A stretch of 64,000 nt of DNA from Lachnoclostridium sp. An196 (lineage in GTDB: Bacteria > Bacillota > Clostridia > Lachnospirales > Lachnospiraceae), in assembly GCF_002160135.1 (NCBI RefSeq), contig NZ_NFJZ01000006.1, positions 146,286-210,285 of the forward strand. The letters run 5' to 3'. The notes beneath the pieces were generated by a model. It saw only the letters and a program-made list of their open reading frames with translations. It searched no databases and was not told where the DNA came from. This document shows positions 24,560-33,259 of this stretch, in pieces. Numbering within the stretch: the first letter of the stretch is position 1; every line of letters begins with the position of its first letter. The translations under genes were made by a program, and so were the position numbers.

Positions 24560-25994
24560 CTGTCTCCGTCTCTGCGGAAATATTTCTCCCCACAGGGATG
24601 CACAAGATAAAAGCCGTCCCGTGGTTCTCCGGGGACATACTGCTCTTTACCTGAATATAACCCCCGTGGGCACGCACTACATTCTGGCAGTAATACAACC
24701 CCATGCCCATATGTCTGCCGTCGGAATAACCGCTGTGATACAGCTCGAAGATATGGTTTATCTGGCTCTCCGGGATCCCCCGCCCGGTATCCCGCACGCT
24801 GATCAGCGCTATGTTTTTCCGCGGTTTCCGGTATCCCAGCTCAAGGGTCCCATCCTCTCCCATAGCATCCAGCGCGTTTCCGACCAGATTGTTCAGCACC
24901 TCTTTCATGTGGGAATAGTCGCATCTTAAGACTGCCCCCGGGGGATCCACGCAGATTTCCACATTCCCTTTCCAGCCATGGGCCGTCTCTTCCGCTGCCG
25001 CCTGAAGCAGTTCTTCCGCTTTTACATCCGTCAGGGACAGCATAATCTTCTGTGTATAAGAATTACTCCTTCTGACAAATTCCTGAATATGTCCGACGCT
25101 GTGCTCCATGATCTCCAGTTCTCTGTCCGCCCCGGGGATCTTCATCCTCCGCAGGGAATTGGTGCACATCTCCAGTTTTATCAATTCATTCTTCAGCATA
25201 TGGATCACGTAACGGATATTTTCCGGCACCTGTTCAGTCTCGCCGGTCCAGTCAAAGTGGACCCGGTTCAGCCGCATTCCCCAGATCCCGTCGCGGAAAA
25301 GATGCCTTACATAGTACAGGAAGAGACCCAGAATAATCAGCGCGTTGCCCTGCCACAGCTTGTAAAGGCTCTCCAGCTCCAGAAGATGTACCAGGAAAAG
25401 CGTAAGCAGCCAATACCATAACGGCAGAAGCGCGATCAGCGACACAAGTCTCCGCTGGCGGAAACGAATATCCTTACGTTCCTTTATCAAAGTAAACAGA
25501 ATCGGAACCGTCGCCAGAATTCCGTATAACAGGTTATAAACCGCCACTACCGTATAGGCCATAGGATCGCTCAAAGGGATTTCCCGCGTCTGGCTCCACG
25601 GATAAAGCATGCCGAAACAGACCACCGGTACGAAAAGCAGTACGCAGAGCATACGGAACAAAGAGGGGTGCCTGCGGTCCATACGGCAGAAATACAGACT
25701 GAAAACCACCACGCAGGGCATAGCCAGATAATACAGCACCGCCGTCAGGATCGAGTTGAGCAGTTCGTCCAGCGCATAATCCACCTGAAAAAAAGTGACC
25801 TGAATCCCCTCAAAGATTCCTCTGTAATATATATACTCTTTGAAAACTCCTATACTCAGCAAAAATCCGCAGATACACGCCCACTGATTCACTTTGTTCT
25901 CCGGGCTGGAAAGATAGATCAGAAAATATAGCGCCCAGATCAGGACCGTGAAAAGGAGCAGGATTTCTGCCGGCAATCCTGAAAAATTATGCAT
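24537..25994 (-). CDS. Sensor histidine kinase with multi-TM sensor domain
   Basis: A 485-residue kinase. Residues 1-230 contain about seven predicted membrane helices, starting L-P-A-E-I-L-L-L-F-T-V-L-I-W. The dimerisation region is atypical, with the candidate His in Y-V-I-H-M-L-K-N-E-L near 270, as in kinases with 7TM-type sensors. The HATPase domain follows with N-N-L-V-G-N-A-L-D-A-M (N box), D-T-G-R-G-I-P (G1) and M-G-L-Y-Y-C-Q-N-V-V (G2). It overlaps the regulator gene by 23 bases. The ligand is unknown. Confidence 0.85.
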   Translation of the reverse strand: MHNFSGLPAEILLLFTVLIWALYFLIYLSSPENKVNQWACICGFLLSIGVFKEYIYYRGIFEGIQVTFFQVDYALDELLNSILTAVLYYLAMPCVVVFSLYFCRMDRRHPSLFRMLCVLLFVPVVCFGMLYPWSQTREIPLSDPMAYTVVAVYNLLYGILATVPILFTLIKERKDIRFRQRRLVSLIALLPLWYWLLTLFLVHLLELESLYKLWQGNALIILGLFLYYVRHLFRDGIWGMRLNRVHFDWTGETEQVPENIRYVIHMLKNELIKLEMCTNSLRRMKIPGADRELEIMEHSVGHIQEFVRRSNSYTQKIMLSLTDVKAEELLQAAAEETAHGWKGNVEICVDPPGAVLRCDYSHMKEVLNNLVGNALDAMGEDGTLELGYRKPRKNIALISVRDTGRGIPESQINHIFELYHSGYSDGRHMGMGLYYCQNVVRAHGGYIQVKSSMSPENHGTAFILCIPVGRNISAETETDENGTDH

Positions 25995-26003
25995 AACATA
26001 TTA

Positions 26004-26033
26004 AGTATATCGTGCTGATTTCCGGCATGTCAA
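26004..26033 (-). promoter_or_regulatory. Promoter of the histidine kinase/regulator operon
   Basis: TTGACA (26028-26033) and TATACT (26004-26009) are separated by 18 bases on the minus strand, directly ahead of the kinase start at 25994. The leader would be only a few bases long. Confidence 0.7.
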
Positions 26034-26108
26034 TTCATTCGCCGAAAACGCCAGCCTTTTCCTATAAAATTTGGGATATTTCGGCAGTCGCCGGAACTGC
26101 CGCCGGGC

Positions 26109-27461
26109 CTACAGGCCCAGCAGCATGGTTGCGAATTGGAAATAGATAAGAAGGGACAGAGCGTCCACAATCGTCGTGATAAACGGGCTGGCCATCACCG
26201 CCGGGTCAAAGCCGATCTTCTTTGCCACCATAGGCAGGATGCAACCGGTAATCTTTGCCACAAACACTGTGACCACCAGTGTACAGCAGACAGTCAGCGC
26301 CACCATAACCGCCAGACGGTCAAAAAGCATCAGCTTCGCAAAGTTCACAACCGCCAGCGTAAATCCGCACAGAACCGCCACCCGTACTTCTTTCCAGATC
26401 ACTTTGAAGATATCTTTGAACTCCAGTTCATTCAGAGACAAAGCGCGGATCACCGTTACCGACGCCTGGCTCCCTGAATTGCCGCCCGTATCCATGAGCA
26501 TGGGGATATAGGCGGTCAGAACCACATAAGCCGCCAGAGCGTCCTCAAATTTTGTGATGATAAAACCGGTTACCGTAGCAGAAATCATCAGGATCAAAAG
26601 CCAGGGAATCCGGTTTTTGTAAAGCTCCGCAACCGGAGTTTTGATATACGGTTTCTCCGACGGCATCATAGCCGCCATGATCTCCATATCCTCGGTGGTT
26701 TCTTTTTTCATGACATCCAGAACGTCGTCCACCGTAATAATACCCACCAGATGATTCTCACCGTCCACCACCGGCAGCGCGATCAGATCGTATTTGTCAA
26801 ATACTCTTGCCACTTCTTCCTGGTCCTCTTTGGCGGTAACAGAGATCACATTTTCTTCCATGATATTCTGGATCAGAGCGTCTTCCCTGGATATGATCAG
26901 GGTTCTGATCGACACGGTTCCGATCAGGCGGCTTTCCTGGTCTGTCACATAACAGTCGTTGATCGTCTCTTTCTCCAGTCCTGTCCTGCGGATGCTCTTG
27001 ATCGCCTGATCCGCCGTCATGGTGGGACGCAGCTTCACGAACTCCGGAGTCATGATGCTTCCGGCCGTATCCTCCGGATATTTTAAAAGCTCATTGATCA
27101 TCCGGCGCATATCCGGATCTGCCTGTCTGAGGATCCTTTTCACCACATTGGCAGGCATGTCATCCACCAGGTCCGCCGCGTCGTCGGCGCACAGTTCGTT
27201 CACCACTTCTTTTAATTCCCGGTCGGAAAATGCTTCGATCAGCATCTGCTGCAGCTCCGGCTCCATCTCCGCGAACGTATCCGCCGCCTGATCCTGGGGG
27301 AGAAGACGAAACAGGATCGGCAGCGTCTGTTCAGGGACAGAACCAAATAATTCTGCGATGTCAACCGGGTTCATGGTCAGCAGAATGTCTTTGATGGAAC
27401 TGTATTTTCTGTTTTCTACCAGCGTGGTCAGCGCGCTGTTCATAACTGACTTGTCTTGCAT
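26109..27461 (-). CDS. mgtE: Magnesium transporter MgtE
   Basis: A 450-residue Mg2+ channel/transporter. An N-terminal helical MgtE_N domain (residues 5-130, N-P-V-D-I-A-E-L-F near 26) is followed by two CBS domains (about 135-260) that sense Mg2+, then a connecting helix and five membrane helices with the family signature P-M-L-M-D-T-G-G-N-S-G-S-Q-A near 350. I start at 27461, preceded by GGAGGAAGGA; the open frame continues upstream through repeat DNA and should not be used. An M-box riboswitch and attenuator lie upstream (27748-27960), so expression should rise when Mg2+ is low. The leader between the attenuator and the ATG is unusually long (about 285 bases). Confidence 0.95.
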   Translation of the reverse strand: MQDKSVMNSALTTLVENRKYSSIKDILLTMNPVDIAELFGSVPEQTLPILFRLLPQDQAADTFAEMEPELQQMLIEAFSDRELKEVVNELCADDAADLVDDMPANVVKRILRQADPDMRRMINELLKYPEDTAGSIMTPEFVKLRPTMTADQAIKSIRRTGLEKETINDCYVTDQESRLIGTVSIRTLIISREDALIQNIMEENVISVTAKEDQEEVARVFDKYDLIALPVVDGENHLVGIITVDDVLDVMKKETTEDMEIMAAMMPSEKPYIKTPVAELYKNRIPWLLILMISATVTGFIITKFEDALAAYVVLTAYIPMLMDTGGNSGSQASVTVIRALSLNELEFKDIFKVIWKEVRVAVLCGFTLAVVNFAKLMLFDRLAVMVALTVCCTLVVTVFVAKITGCILPMVAKKIGFDPAVMASPFITTIVDALSLLIYFQFATMLLGL

Positions 27462-27510
27462 TCGTCCTTCCTCCATTTCTTTCGCTATTTCCGGCAAAGT
27501 CGCTGCGGTA

Positions 27511-27716
27511 CGATCCTCGCGGAGCGTTTTTGTGCAAAACGATTGCTCCGTGCTGACGCACTCCCGCAATCGCCATGCGACATTCGCAATCCGGGCTCCC
27601 GCCGCTGGACGGATTTTTAAAATAGAATCCTGCTTTGCAGGATTCTCCGCCTGCGGCGGGCCGCCCCAGCGGCATTTTTCATATCCGCCGCAGCGCGATC
27701 CTCGCGGAGCGTTTTT
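27511..27716. repeat. Hairpin-rich GC segment bounded by 21-bp direct repeats in the mgtE leader
   Basis: Identical 21-base direct repeats (CGATCCTCGCGG then AGCGTTTTT) lie at 27511-27531 and 27696-27716, a period of 185 bases. Between them are GC-rich palindromes, among them a perfect hairpin with 10-base arms (AGAATCCTGC) near 27622-27644. No ORF with family identity is present. It looks like a small intergenic repeat element or a duplication inserted between the riboswitch attenuator and mgtE. Confidence 0.6.
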
Positions 27717-27752
27717 ATTTACTGGGCGCTTATAGTGCCCAGTAAATAAAAA
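27712..27752. repeat. Perfect 16-bp inverted repeat
   Basis: Arms TTTTTATTTACTGGGC and its exact complement flank a 9-base loop. It directly follows the M-box attenuator on the mgtE transcript and overlaps its U-tract. It may act as a second stem or mark the edge of the repeat element. Confidence 0.7.
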
Positions 27753-27782
27753 ATCCCGTGCGAAGCTTGAACTTCACACGGG
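27748..27782 (-). terminator. Attenuator terminator of the M-box riboswitch
   Basis: On the minus strand CCCGTGTGAAG pairs with CTTCGCACGGG (11 pairs, one wobble) across a 6-base loop, followed by ATTTTTTA. It lies just downstream of the riboswitch aptamer; its AAGCTT core can also pair with AAAGCTTGG at the aptamer 3' end, a plausible antiterminator switch. Confidence 0.85.
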
Positions 27783-27797
27783 GGAAATCTCTCTGGT

Positions 27798-27960
27798 GCA
27801 ACCGTCCAAGCTTTAGCATCGCAGGGCGGTGAAATTGCATTAGATGATACCTTCGTTTCGATATCGCCTGTTCAAACCAACGCATGATGTCTCCATCATT
27901 TTGCGGCAGCAACCCATATCCCTGCGGTAGCCTTACCTACCGGATCTATCAACTTGTCAC
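27798..27960 (-). ncRNA. M-box (ykoK) Mg2+ riboswitch
   Basis: Read on the minus strand this stretch carries the conserved M-box blocks in order: GGTAGGTAAGGCTACC, TTGCTGCCGCAAAATG, GGAGACATCATGCG, GAACAGGCGATATCGAA, AAGGTATCATCTAATG, and GATGCTAAAGCTTGG. The class binds Mg2+ and shuts off Mg2+ transporter genes. It has its own promoter just upstream, an intrinsic terminator just downstream, and mgtE as the next gene. The exact P1 ends are approximate. Confidence 0.92.
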
Positions 27961-27967
27961 TACGTCC

Positions 27968-27996
27968 AGTGTACTTCTATTGCACAGACTTGTCAA
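27968..27996 (-). promoter_or_regulatory. Promoter of the M-box/mgtE transcript
   Basis: TTGACA (27991-27996) and TACACT (27968-27973) are spaced by exactly 17 bases on the minus strand. The predicted start, near 27961, is the 5' edge of the riboswitch. The site overlaps the last codons of the upstream membrane-protein gene. Confidence 0.85.
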
Positions 27997-28468
27997 CCCT
28001 GAAATCAGGGCTTTCCAGTATATTTTCCAGCCTCTGCAATGCGGGAAATACCTCCGCCCAGAAGCCGACAGTACGCAGTCCCTGGCGCAGCACCAGCAGC
28101 AAAGCCGCAAACGCCGCCAGCTTCCATAGGATGGGAAGTCCCGCGGCGATCCCCGCCGCGGCCAGGATCACACACATCACCGCAGCCGGGCCATACAGGA
28201 TCCATTCCACAGCATGGGACATCTTGGACACATGAAACTCTATCTGCACGGTTCCGTCCTTCCAGATCCCCTGCCCCTCCGGTACAGCGATCAGAAAAGA
28301 GAAGGGAAACTTACGTTTCAGAAAAATCCGGAACGTATCTCCGTTCTCATAATAGTTCTCAAAATATCCCTCTTCTCCTGTGTCTTCCCCGATCGCTTTG
28401 CGGGCCGTCTCCCTGCTTCCTGTATAGGACAGCTCCGCCGCATATCTGGCCCTTAAAAAATGTATCAT
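27977..28468 (-). CDS. Membrane protein of unknown function (163 aa)
   Basis: Not recognised. The N-terminal half is soluble (R-Y-A-A-E-L-S-Y-T-G-S-R-E-T-A near 8), and two hydrophobic helices lie around residues 90-130 (W-I-L-Y-G-P-A-A-V-M-C-V-I-L-A-A-A-G-I and L-A-A-F-A-A-L-L-L-V-L). The start overlaps the stop of the FliB-like gene by 4 bases. It is the last gene of the seven-gene operon that begins at 35460, and its end contains the mgtE promoter. Confidence 0.7.
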   Translation of the reverse strand: MIHFLRARYAAELSYTGSRETARKAIGEDTGEEGYFENYYENGDTFRIFLKRKFPFSFLIAVPEGQGIWKDGTVQIEFHVSKMSHAVEWILYGPAAVMCVILAAAGIAAGLPILWKLAAFAALLLVLRQGLRTVGFWAEVFPALQRLENILESPDFRVDKSVQ

Positions 28469-29619
28469 CTTCCCAACAACCCTTTCAGGACACGGTCCAG
28501 CCGGAACAGCTCCTCATCTGTCACCATTGCTTCCAATGCCTCGATATTCGGATCGGAATGTTCGATCTCTCTGGCATAACGGTAAGCGATCCTCACCTGA
28601 TCGTCCAGTGTAAAGGTCTTCCCGTTCTCCAGCCAGACGGCCATACCCATCTCCCGGATCAGCATGGTGCTGACCACCGCCAGCTTGATCTTGCCGTACG
28701 CGTTTTCATCATAGACCGCGCCGCAGAAATACACAAAAATAAAATACATCAGAAGCTGTTCATACTCTGTCTCCCGGTCTTTCATATACCCGGCAAATTC
28801 CCGGCATGCTTTCCGGTAATCTTCAAGCCCCATATCATGATACAGCCGAAGCTCCTGATATTTTAAGAAGGTTATCCATTCCGGCTTTAACACTTCCAGC
28901 CGGTACAGTCTCCTCCACATCCGGCGCATCTGAATACGCGCTTCCAGCGGATGATTCTGATAAGCGGAAAACTTTTTATCCGCCTGACGCTGAAATGCTT
29001 TCGTGCGGCACCACTTCAGGAAATCATCTACCTCGTAGAGCTGCTTCCGGCCGATCCTGGACTGCAGGTCATGGCCCGCGGCAAGGATCCCGGCCATACG
29101 AAGCTCAATTCCCTGATCCCTGTCCTGGATCCTTTCATAGAGAAAATCCCGGATTTCCTGGAGTTTTGTAAACAGGAAGAAATCAAACCTTTCATATTCT
29201 TCCTCCGGAGTTTTTCTGAAGGAAGTCTCAAATGTGAGCTTTTCTTTGTCGCCCAGTATCATCCTGGCCGCCGCCGGACAGGACAATGACAGAGAAATCT
29301 CTCTCAGGTTCTCAAATTCCTCATAATGCCTGGGATAACGGGTACAGGTTTTGCAGAGCATACCGGGGCCTGCCTCAATATAAATATCGCACAGGTTCTC
29401 ATCATTCAGGAGCGCGCAGCGCCGGTGGTACTGATCAAACGACTTTGTCTCCCAATCCACAGAATTGCGCAGGCGGTTGCCGAAAAATCCCGGATACTTC
29501 CGGTATTTTTTCAAAGACACCGGGTCGATCGCAATCTTCCAGCCCGCGCAGCAGGTATCTTCGCACTCTCCCGCTTTACATTGAAAATCATAAAAATATT
29601 TTGGATACAAATATTCCAT
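28465..29619 (-). CDS. FliB-like (flagellin lysine-N-methylase family) protein
   Basis: A 384-residue protein of the FliB family. The N-terminus has Y-P-K-Y-F-Y-D-F-Q-C-K-A-G-E-C-E-D-T-C-C-A-G-W, and further cysteines follow in C-D-I-Y near 77 and M-L-C-K-T-C-T-R-Y-P near 88, a pattern expected to bind a metal or Fe-S cluster. The rest is helical. In Salmonella, FliB methylates flagellin lysines, but no flagellar genes are present here and related proteins are common in non-motile Clostridia, so the name should not be taken as function. I use the ATG at 29619 (site AAAGGAG) rather than the GTG three codons earlier. Confidence 0.8.
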   Translation of the reverse strand: MEYLYPKYFYDFQCKAGECEDTCCAGWKIAIDPVSLKKYRKYPGFFGNRLRNSVDWETKSFDQYHRRCALLNDENLCDIYIEAGPGMLCKTCTRYPRHYEEFENLREISLSLSCPAAARMILGDKEKLTFETSFRKTPEEEYERFDFFLFTKLQEIRDFLYERIQDRDQGIELRMAGILAAGHDLQSRIGRKQLYEVDDFLKWCRTKAFQRQADKKFSAYQNHPLEARIQMRRMWRRLYRLEVLKPEWITFLKYQELRLYHDMGLEDYRKACREFAGYMKDRETEYEQLLMYFIFVYFCGAVYDENAYGKIKLAVVSTMLIREMGMAVWLENGKTFTLDDQVRIAYRYAREIEHSDPNIEALEAMVTDEELFRLDRVLKGLLGR

Positions 29620-29645
29620 CCGGCACACTCCTTTCTGCCTGACCG

Positions 29646-30428
29646 CTATCTGGTCAGGATCTCATAGCCGTCCTGCGTCACCGCCACCGTCACTTCCCAC
29701 TGGGCAGACGGCATTCCGTCCTCTGTATAGACTGTCCATCCGTTGCTGTCATCCACATATACCTCCGGGCCTCCCATATTGATCATGGGTTCTATGGTAA
29801 ACACCAACCCGGGTACCATGATCTCTCCAGTACCCTTTGCGGCTACATAACTGACCCATGGTTCTTCATGAAACTGAAGACCCACGCCATGCCCGCCGAT
29901 TTCTTCCACTACAGAATATCCCCTGCTCATGGCATACATGTGTACCGCATGTCCCATATCTCCCAGAGGTTTCCAGGGTTTTACTTCCAGAAGTCCTGCC
30001 TGTACCGCTTCTTTTGCCGCCTGTACCAGACGTTTCTTGTCTTCACTTACATCCCCGATACAGAACATTCTGGAAGCGTCAGAAAAATATCCGTTATAGA
30101 TTGTGGAAACATCCACATTAATAATATCCCCTTCTTTCAGGATCTCTTTCTCATTCGGTATTCCATGGCATACCACCTGGTTCCGGGATGTACACACGCT
30201 TTTGGGAAACCCTTCATAGTTCAGCGGAGCAGGAACTCCTCCGGCGCGGGTAGTCTGTTCATAAACCCATCGGTCAATCTCTTCCGTAGAGATGCCGGCA
30301 CATATGTGTTCCTGCACATAATCCAGAACTGCCGTGTTGATTCTGCCGCTCTCTCGGATTCCTTCCAGTTGAGCCGTACTTTTTACCAGGACATTTCCCG
30401 TTTTCAATATTCTCTTTCTTCTGGTCAT
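29646..30428 (-). CDS. map: Type I methionine aminopeptidase
   Basis: A 260-residue Map. It removes the initiator Met from nascent proteins in the cytoplasm. All five metal ligands are visible: D in I-N-V-D-V-S-T-I and D in F-S-D-A-S-R, H in G-H-G-V-G-L-Q-F-H-E-E-P, E in F-T-I-E-P-M and E in A-Q-W-E-V-T-V. The catalytic His is in V-V-C-H-G-I-P. I choose the ATG at 30428, 6 bases after GAGGTG; the open frame starts with a GTG at 30437. It lies between the GNAT and FliB-like genes. Clostridia often carry more than one map. Confidence 0.95.
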   Translation of the reverse strand: MTRRKRILKTGNVLVKSTAQLEGIRESGRINTAVLDYVQEHICAGISTEEIDRWVYEQTTRAGGVPAPLNYEGFPKSVCTSRNQVVCHGIPNEKEILKEGDIINVDVSTIYNGYFSDASRMFCIGDVSEDKKRLVQAAKEAVQAGLLEVKPWKPLGDMGHAVHMYAMSRGYSVVEEIGGHGVGLQFHEEPWVSYVAAKGTGEIMVPGLVFTIEPMINMGGPEVYVDDSNGWTVYTEDGMPSAQWEVTVAVTQDGYEILTR

Positions 30429-30438
30429 CCGATGCACC

Positions 30439-30981
30439 TCACTTCACATCTTTTCCGATGAGAACGACCTTTCGGGCAAATACCGGATTCACCGCATATT
30501 TATAGATGTCATGATATTCCTCAAAACTTACATCTTTTCCGTCAGACATAAGCTCCATGGGTACGCCGCACAGGCTGATCCGAATCCCGGTTTCCTGCAT
30601 GCCTCCGCGCAGATAGAAATTCTTCCTGTGGACTCTCTGGATCTGATTGGAAGCTTTTTCATCCGGTGTCTCTATTTCCAGAAGGAAACGTTTGTCTTCA
30701 TACCGTTTTTTCAGCATCTCCAGCGCCCTGGATCCATAATTCTGTCCCCGGAACACTTCTGACACCGCGAAATAATCCAGCAGTACCAGATCTTTATACC
30801 TTGCGGTAATGGCAAGTCCCACCAGATAACCCTGATCTGCGATGACAAGCATCTCCATCATCCCTTTCGCCGCCATCCTACACATGGCGCTGAAGGGTTT
30901 ACGTTCTGCTTTGGGAAACGCTCTCAGATACAATTTTTTCATCAATTTTCTCTCTCTTCGATTTGCCTGTCTGATTTCCAT
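30439..30981 (-). CDS. GNAT-family acetyltransferase
   Basis: A 180-residue protein with the GNAT fold: beta strands around K-D-L-V-L-L-D-Y-F-A-V (residues 64-74) followed by the acetyl-CoA loop S-E-V-F-R-G-Q-N-Y-G-S-R-A-L-E-M-L. The substrate is unknown. It begins 2 bases after the capA-like gene stop and ends 10 bases before the map start, in the seven-gene operon. Confidence 0.82.
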   Translation of the reverse strand: MEIRQANRRERKLMKKLYLRAFPKAERKPFSAMCRMAAKGMMEMLVIADQGYLVGLAITARYKDLVLLDYFAVSEVFRGQNYGSRALEMLKKRYEDKRFLLEIETPDEKASNQIQRVHRKNFYLRGGMQETGIRISLCGVPMELMSDGKDVSFEEYHDIYKYAVNPVFARKVVLIGKDVK

Positions 30982-30983
30982 CT

Positions 30984-32147
30984 CTATTCAACCTCTCTTG
31001 CTATTCCATTTTTATCAAACCAGATACCGGAAGGCTCCATCTCCTCCATATGTGTCTGCCAGGCGTCCGCTTCCTGCGGATCTGTCAAAAGTCTTGTATA
31101 ATATCCCTCCTGCCGGGCAGGTACCGGAGTCACTTCCAGATACTGTTCCTCATCATTTCCATAAAAATGCAGTTCCAGCAGGGTAGTATCCAGTGTTTTT
31201 TCATTAAACCAGTAGTTTCCCAGACTGTAAAACACCGGCGTTCCATTGAAATATTCCGCGCCCTGCAGACAATGCGGGTGAGCACCCAGCACCACGTCCG
31301 CGCCGGCTTCCGCCAGCGCTCTGGCTCCTTCCGTCTGCGCTTCTTCCAGTTTTTCACTGTACTCGGTACCCCAATGGATATAGGCGATGACAAAATCCGC
31401 ATTCCTGTCCGCTTCTTCCACCGTACTCAGAAGATTTTCCATCTCATAGCACCGGAACACGCCGGGCGTATTTTCTCCTGCCTCCGGAGTCAGAATATAT
31501 TTTTCCGCGCATGTGGCAGATACCACAGCTACAGTTTTACCGTCAAACGTTCCATACCAAGGGGCCTGCGCCTCCTGTGCGTCCGCGCCCGCTCCCACTT
31601 TGGGCAGGCCCGCCTCTTCCAAAACGGAGAGCATATCCAGAAACGCTTCTTCTCCATAGTCAAACACATGGTTGTTGGCCAGATTAACCAGATCCACACC
31701 CAGTTCTTTCAGTATCCCCACATGATCCGGCGATCCCCGGAACGTATATGCCTTGCCTTCCATGGGTGCCCCCGCATCCGACAGGCAGCATTCCAGATTC
31801 AGGCACATCAGGTCTGCGGTCTGCATCCGTTCAATCAACTGCGGATCGATACATCCGCGGATCCCGTTCTCCTGTTCCCGGTAGTAGTCCATCGTACCCC
31901 AGTCATCTCCCAGGTTGATATCCCCGGCAAAAGCCAGTGTAAAATCATATTCGTGAAGATCCGGTTCTTCCTCCTGCACTGCCAGATCGCCGTTTCCGGC
32001 ATCCGGATCTTCTGTACCGCTTTCCGGGGACAATGCTTCCTCCGGCGCCGTCTCCGCCGGGCTTTCTTCCGGCATGCCGGCCGGCTGTCCGCATCCGCCG
32101 GTCAGAAATACGCAGGCCAGCATGCATGCAAATATCCTTCTTTTCAT
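30984..32147 (-). CDS. CapA-family lipoprotein (PGA_cap domain)
   Basis: A 387-residue protein with a lipoprotein signal peptide: a basic start, hydrophobic stretch and lipobox L-T-G-G-C near 17-19, so it should be anchored outside the membrane. An acidic linker runs to about residue 70. The CapA domain follows: F-T-L-A-F-A-G-D-I-N-L-G-D, L-A-N-N-H-V-F-D-Y-G and V-L-G-A-H-P-H-C-L-Q-G, a metallophosphatase-like fold. CapA/PgsA proteins act in poly-gamma-glutamate synthesis, but no capBC genes are present here, so the role is open. The start overlaps the hflX stop by 4 bases. Confidence 0.88.
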   Translation of the reverse strand: MKRRIFACMLACVFLTGGCGQPAGMPEESPAETAPEEALSPESGTEDPDAGNGDLAVQEEEPDLHEYDFTLAFAGDINLGDDWGTMDYYREQENGIRGCIDPQLIERMQTADLMCLNLECCLSDAGAPMEGKAYTFRGSPDHVGILKELGVDLVNLANNHVFDYGEEAFLDMLSVLEEAGLPKVGAGADAQEAQAPWYGTFDGKTVAVVSATCAEKYILTPEAGENTPGVFRCYEMENLLSTVEEADRNADFVIAYIHWGTEYSEKLEEAQTEGARALAEAGADVVLGAHPHCLQGAEYFNGTPVFYSLGNYWFNEKTLDTTLLELHFYGNDEEQYLEVTPVPARQEGYYTRLLTDPQEADAWQTHMEEMEPSGIWFDKNGIAREVE

Positions 32148-33259
32148 CCGGCGCCTCCTGTCTTCTTCAGCCGGGCAAACATCATGTCTGTCAGTTCTGG
32201 GATGCCTGCCCCGCTCCTGGCTGACATGTAAATCCGGTCGCCCCGGACTCTGGGCAGTTCTTCTTCCCCCAGTCGGAGATCTGCTTTATTATAGACATAA
32301 ATCACGGGGATGTCGCCCGCCCCCAACTCTTTCAGCGTCTCCTCCGTCACCTGTTTCTGACGGATATGATCTTCATCGGAATCGTCCAGCACCAGCAGCA
32401 GCAGATCTGCTTCTCTGGCCTCATCCAGCGTAGACCGGAAAGCTTTTACCAGTCCTGCCGGAAGCTGATGAATGAATCCTACCGTATCCGACAGCAGAAA
32501 TACCCGCTCCGGCCCCGCCTGGATCCTGCGTACCGTCGTATCCAACGTGGCGAACAACATATCTTTTTCCAGAACTTTTCCGGCGTCATTCCTCATATAA
32601 GTCTCCAGCATCCGGTTCATCAATGTGGATTTCCCCGCGTTGGTATAACCTACCAGCGCAACTCTGGGAATCCCGCTCTGCCCCCGTTTCCGGCGCTGCG
32701 TTTCCCTCTCTGTGGATATCCTATCCAGCTCCCGGCGCAGTTCCGCCATCCTTTTTTCTATCCGGCGGCGGTCCAGCTCCAGCTTCTTCTCCCCGGCTCC
32801 CCGATTGGCAAGTCCGCTGCCTCCGCCCTGACGGCTGAGTGCCTTGTGCATCCCGGTAAGTCTGGGCAAAATATATTGAAGTTTTGCCGATTCCACCTGC
32901 AGACGCGCTTCTCTGGTCTGTGCCCTCCTGGAAAAAATCTCCAGGATCAGCGTCGTACGGTCCAGAATCGGCAGGTCCAGAATATTCTGCAGATTCCGCA
33001 GCTGAGACGGCGTCAGGGAACGGTCAAAGATCAGAACATCCGCCGGTTCCTGTTCCAGCAGATCCTGCAGTTCACCAATTTTTCCCCTCCCCATATATAA
33101 GGCATTGTGCGGTTTGGCAAGATTCTGAGTCATCTGCCCCATCACTTCCATCTGACACGCCTCGGCCAGACTTTTCAGTTCCTGCATGGAACGTTCAAAA
33201 TTTTCTCCATCGTTCAGATTCACCCCGAGCAAAAAAGCACGTTCCTTATTATCTGTCAA
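32144..33259 (-). CDS. hflX: Ribosome-associated GTPase HflX
   Basis: A 371-residue HflX. The N-terminal domain has Y-M-G-R-G-K-I-G-E-L, the linker R-L-T-G-M-H-K-A-L-S-R-Q-G-G-G-S-G, and a GTPase domain with G1 V-A-L-V-G-Y-T-N-A-G-K-S-T, G3 L-S-D-T-V-G-F-I and G4 Y-N-K-A-D-L. HflX splits or rescues stalled ribosomes. I start at a TTG (33259) that overlaps the stop of the DUF362-M20 gene (TTGA), with AAAGGAG upstream; a GTG at 33295 is an alternative. It is the second gene of the seven-gene operon. Confidence 0.93.
   Translation of the reverse strand: MTDNKERAFLLGVNLNDGENFERSMQELKSLAEACQMEVMGQMTQNLAKPHNALYMGRGKIGELQDLLEQEPADVLIFDRSLTPSQLRNLQNILDLPILDRTTLILEIFSRRAQTREARLQVESAKLQYILPRLTGMHKALSRQGGGSGLANRGAGEKKLELDRRRIEKRMAELRRELDRISTERETQRRKRGQSGIPRVALVGYTNAGKSTLMNRMLETYMRNDAGKVLEKDMLFATLDTTVRRIQAGPERVFLLSDTVGFIHQLPAGLVKAFRSTLDEAREADLLLLVLDDSDEDHIRQKQVTEETLKELGAGDIPVIYVYNKADLRLGEEELPRVRGDRIYMSARSGAGIPELTDMMFARLKKTGGAG

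Noticed and set aside
27462..27569. N-terminal extension of MgtE into the repeat region
   Set aside because: The MgtE family starts near M-Q-D-K or M-N-S-A-L, and a strong ribosome site lies at 27461; the extension is translated repeat DNA.
27511..27716. CRISPR-like direct repeats
   Set aside because: Only two copies, 185 bases apart, with hairpin-rich DNA between; no array and no cas genes.
27752..27960. Group II intron or IS remnant upstream of mgtE
   Set aside because: The hairpin looked like an intron domain V at first, but the conserved blocks, promoter, terminator and the mgtE neighbour fit the M-box riboswitch far better.
28465..29619. Evidence for flagella from the FliB-like gene
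   Set aside because: No flagellar gene is present in the window and FliB-like proteins are common without flagella.
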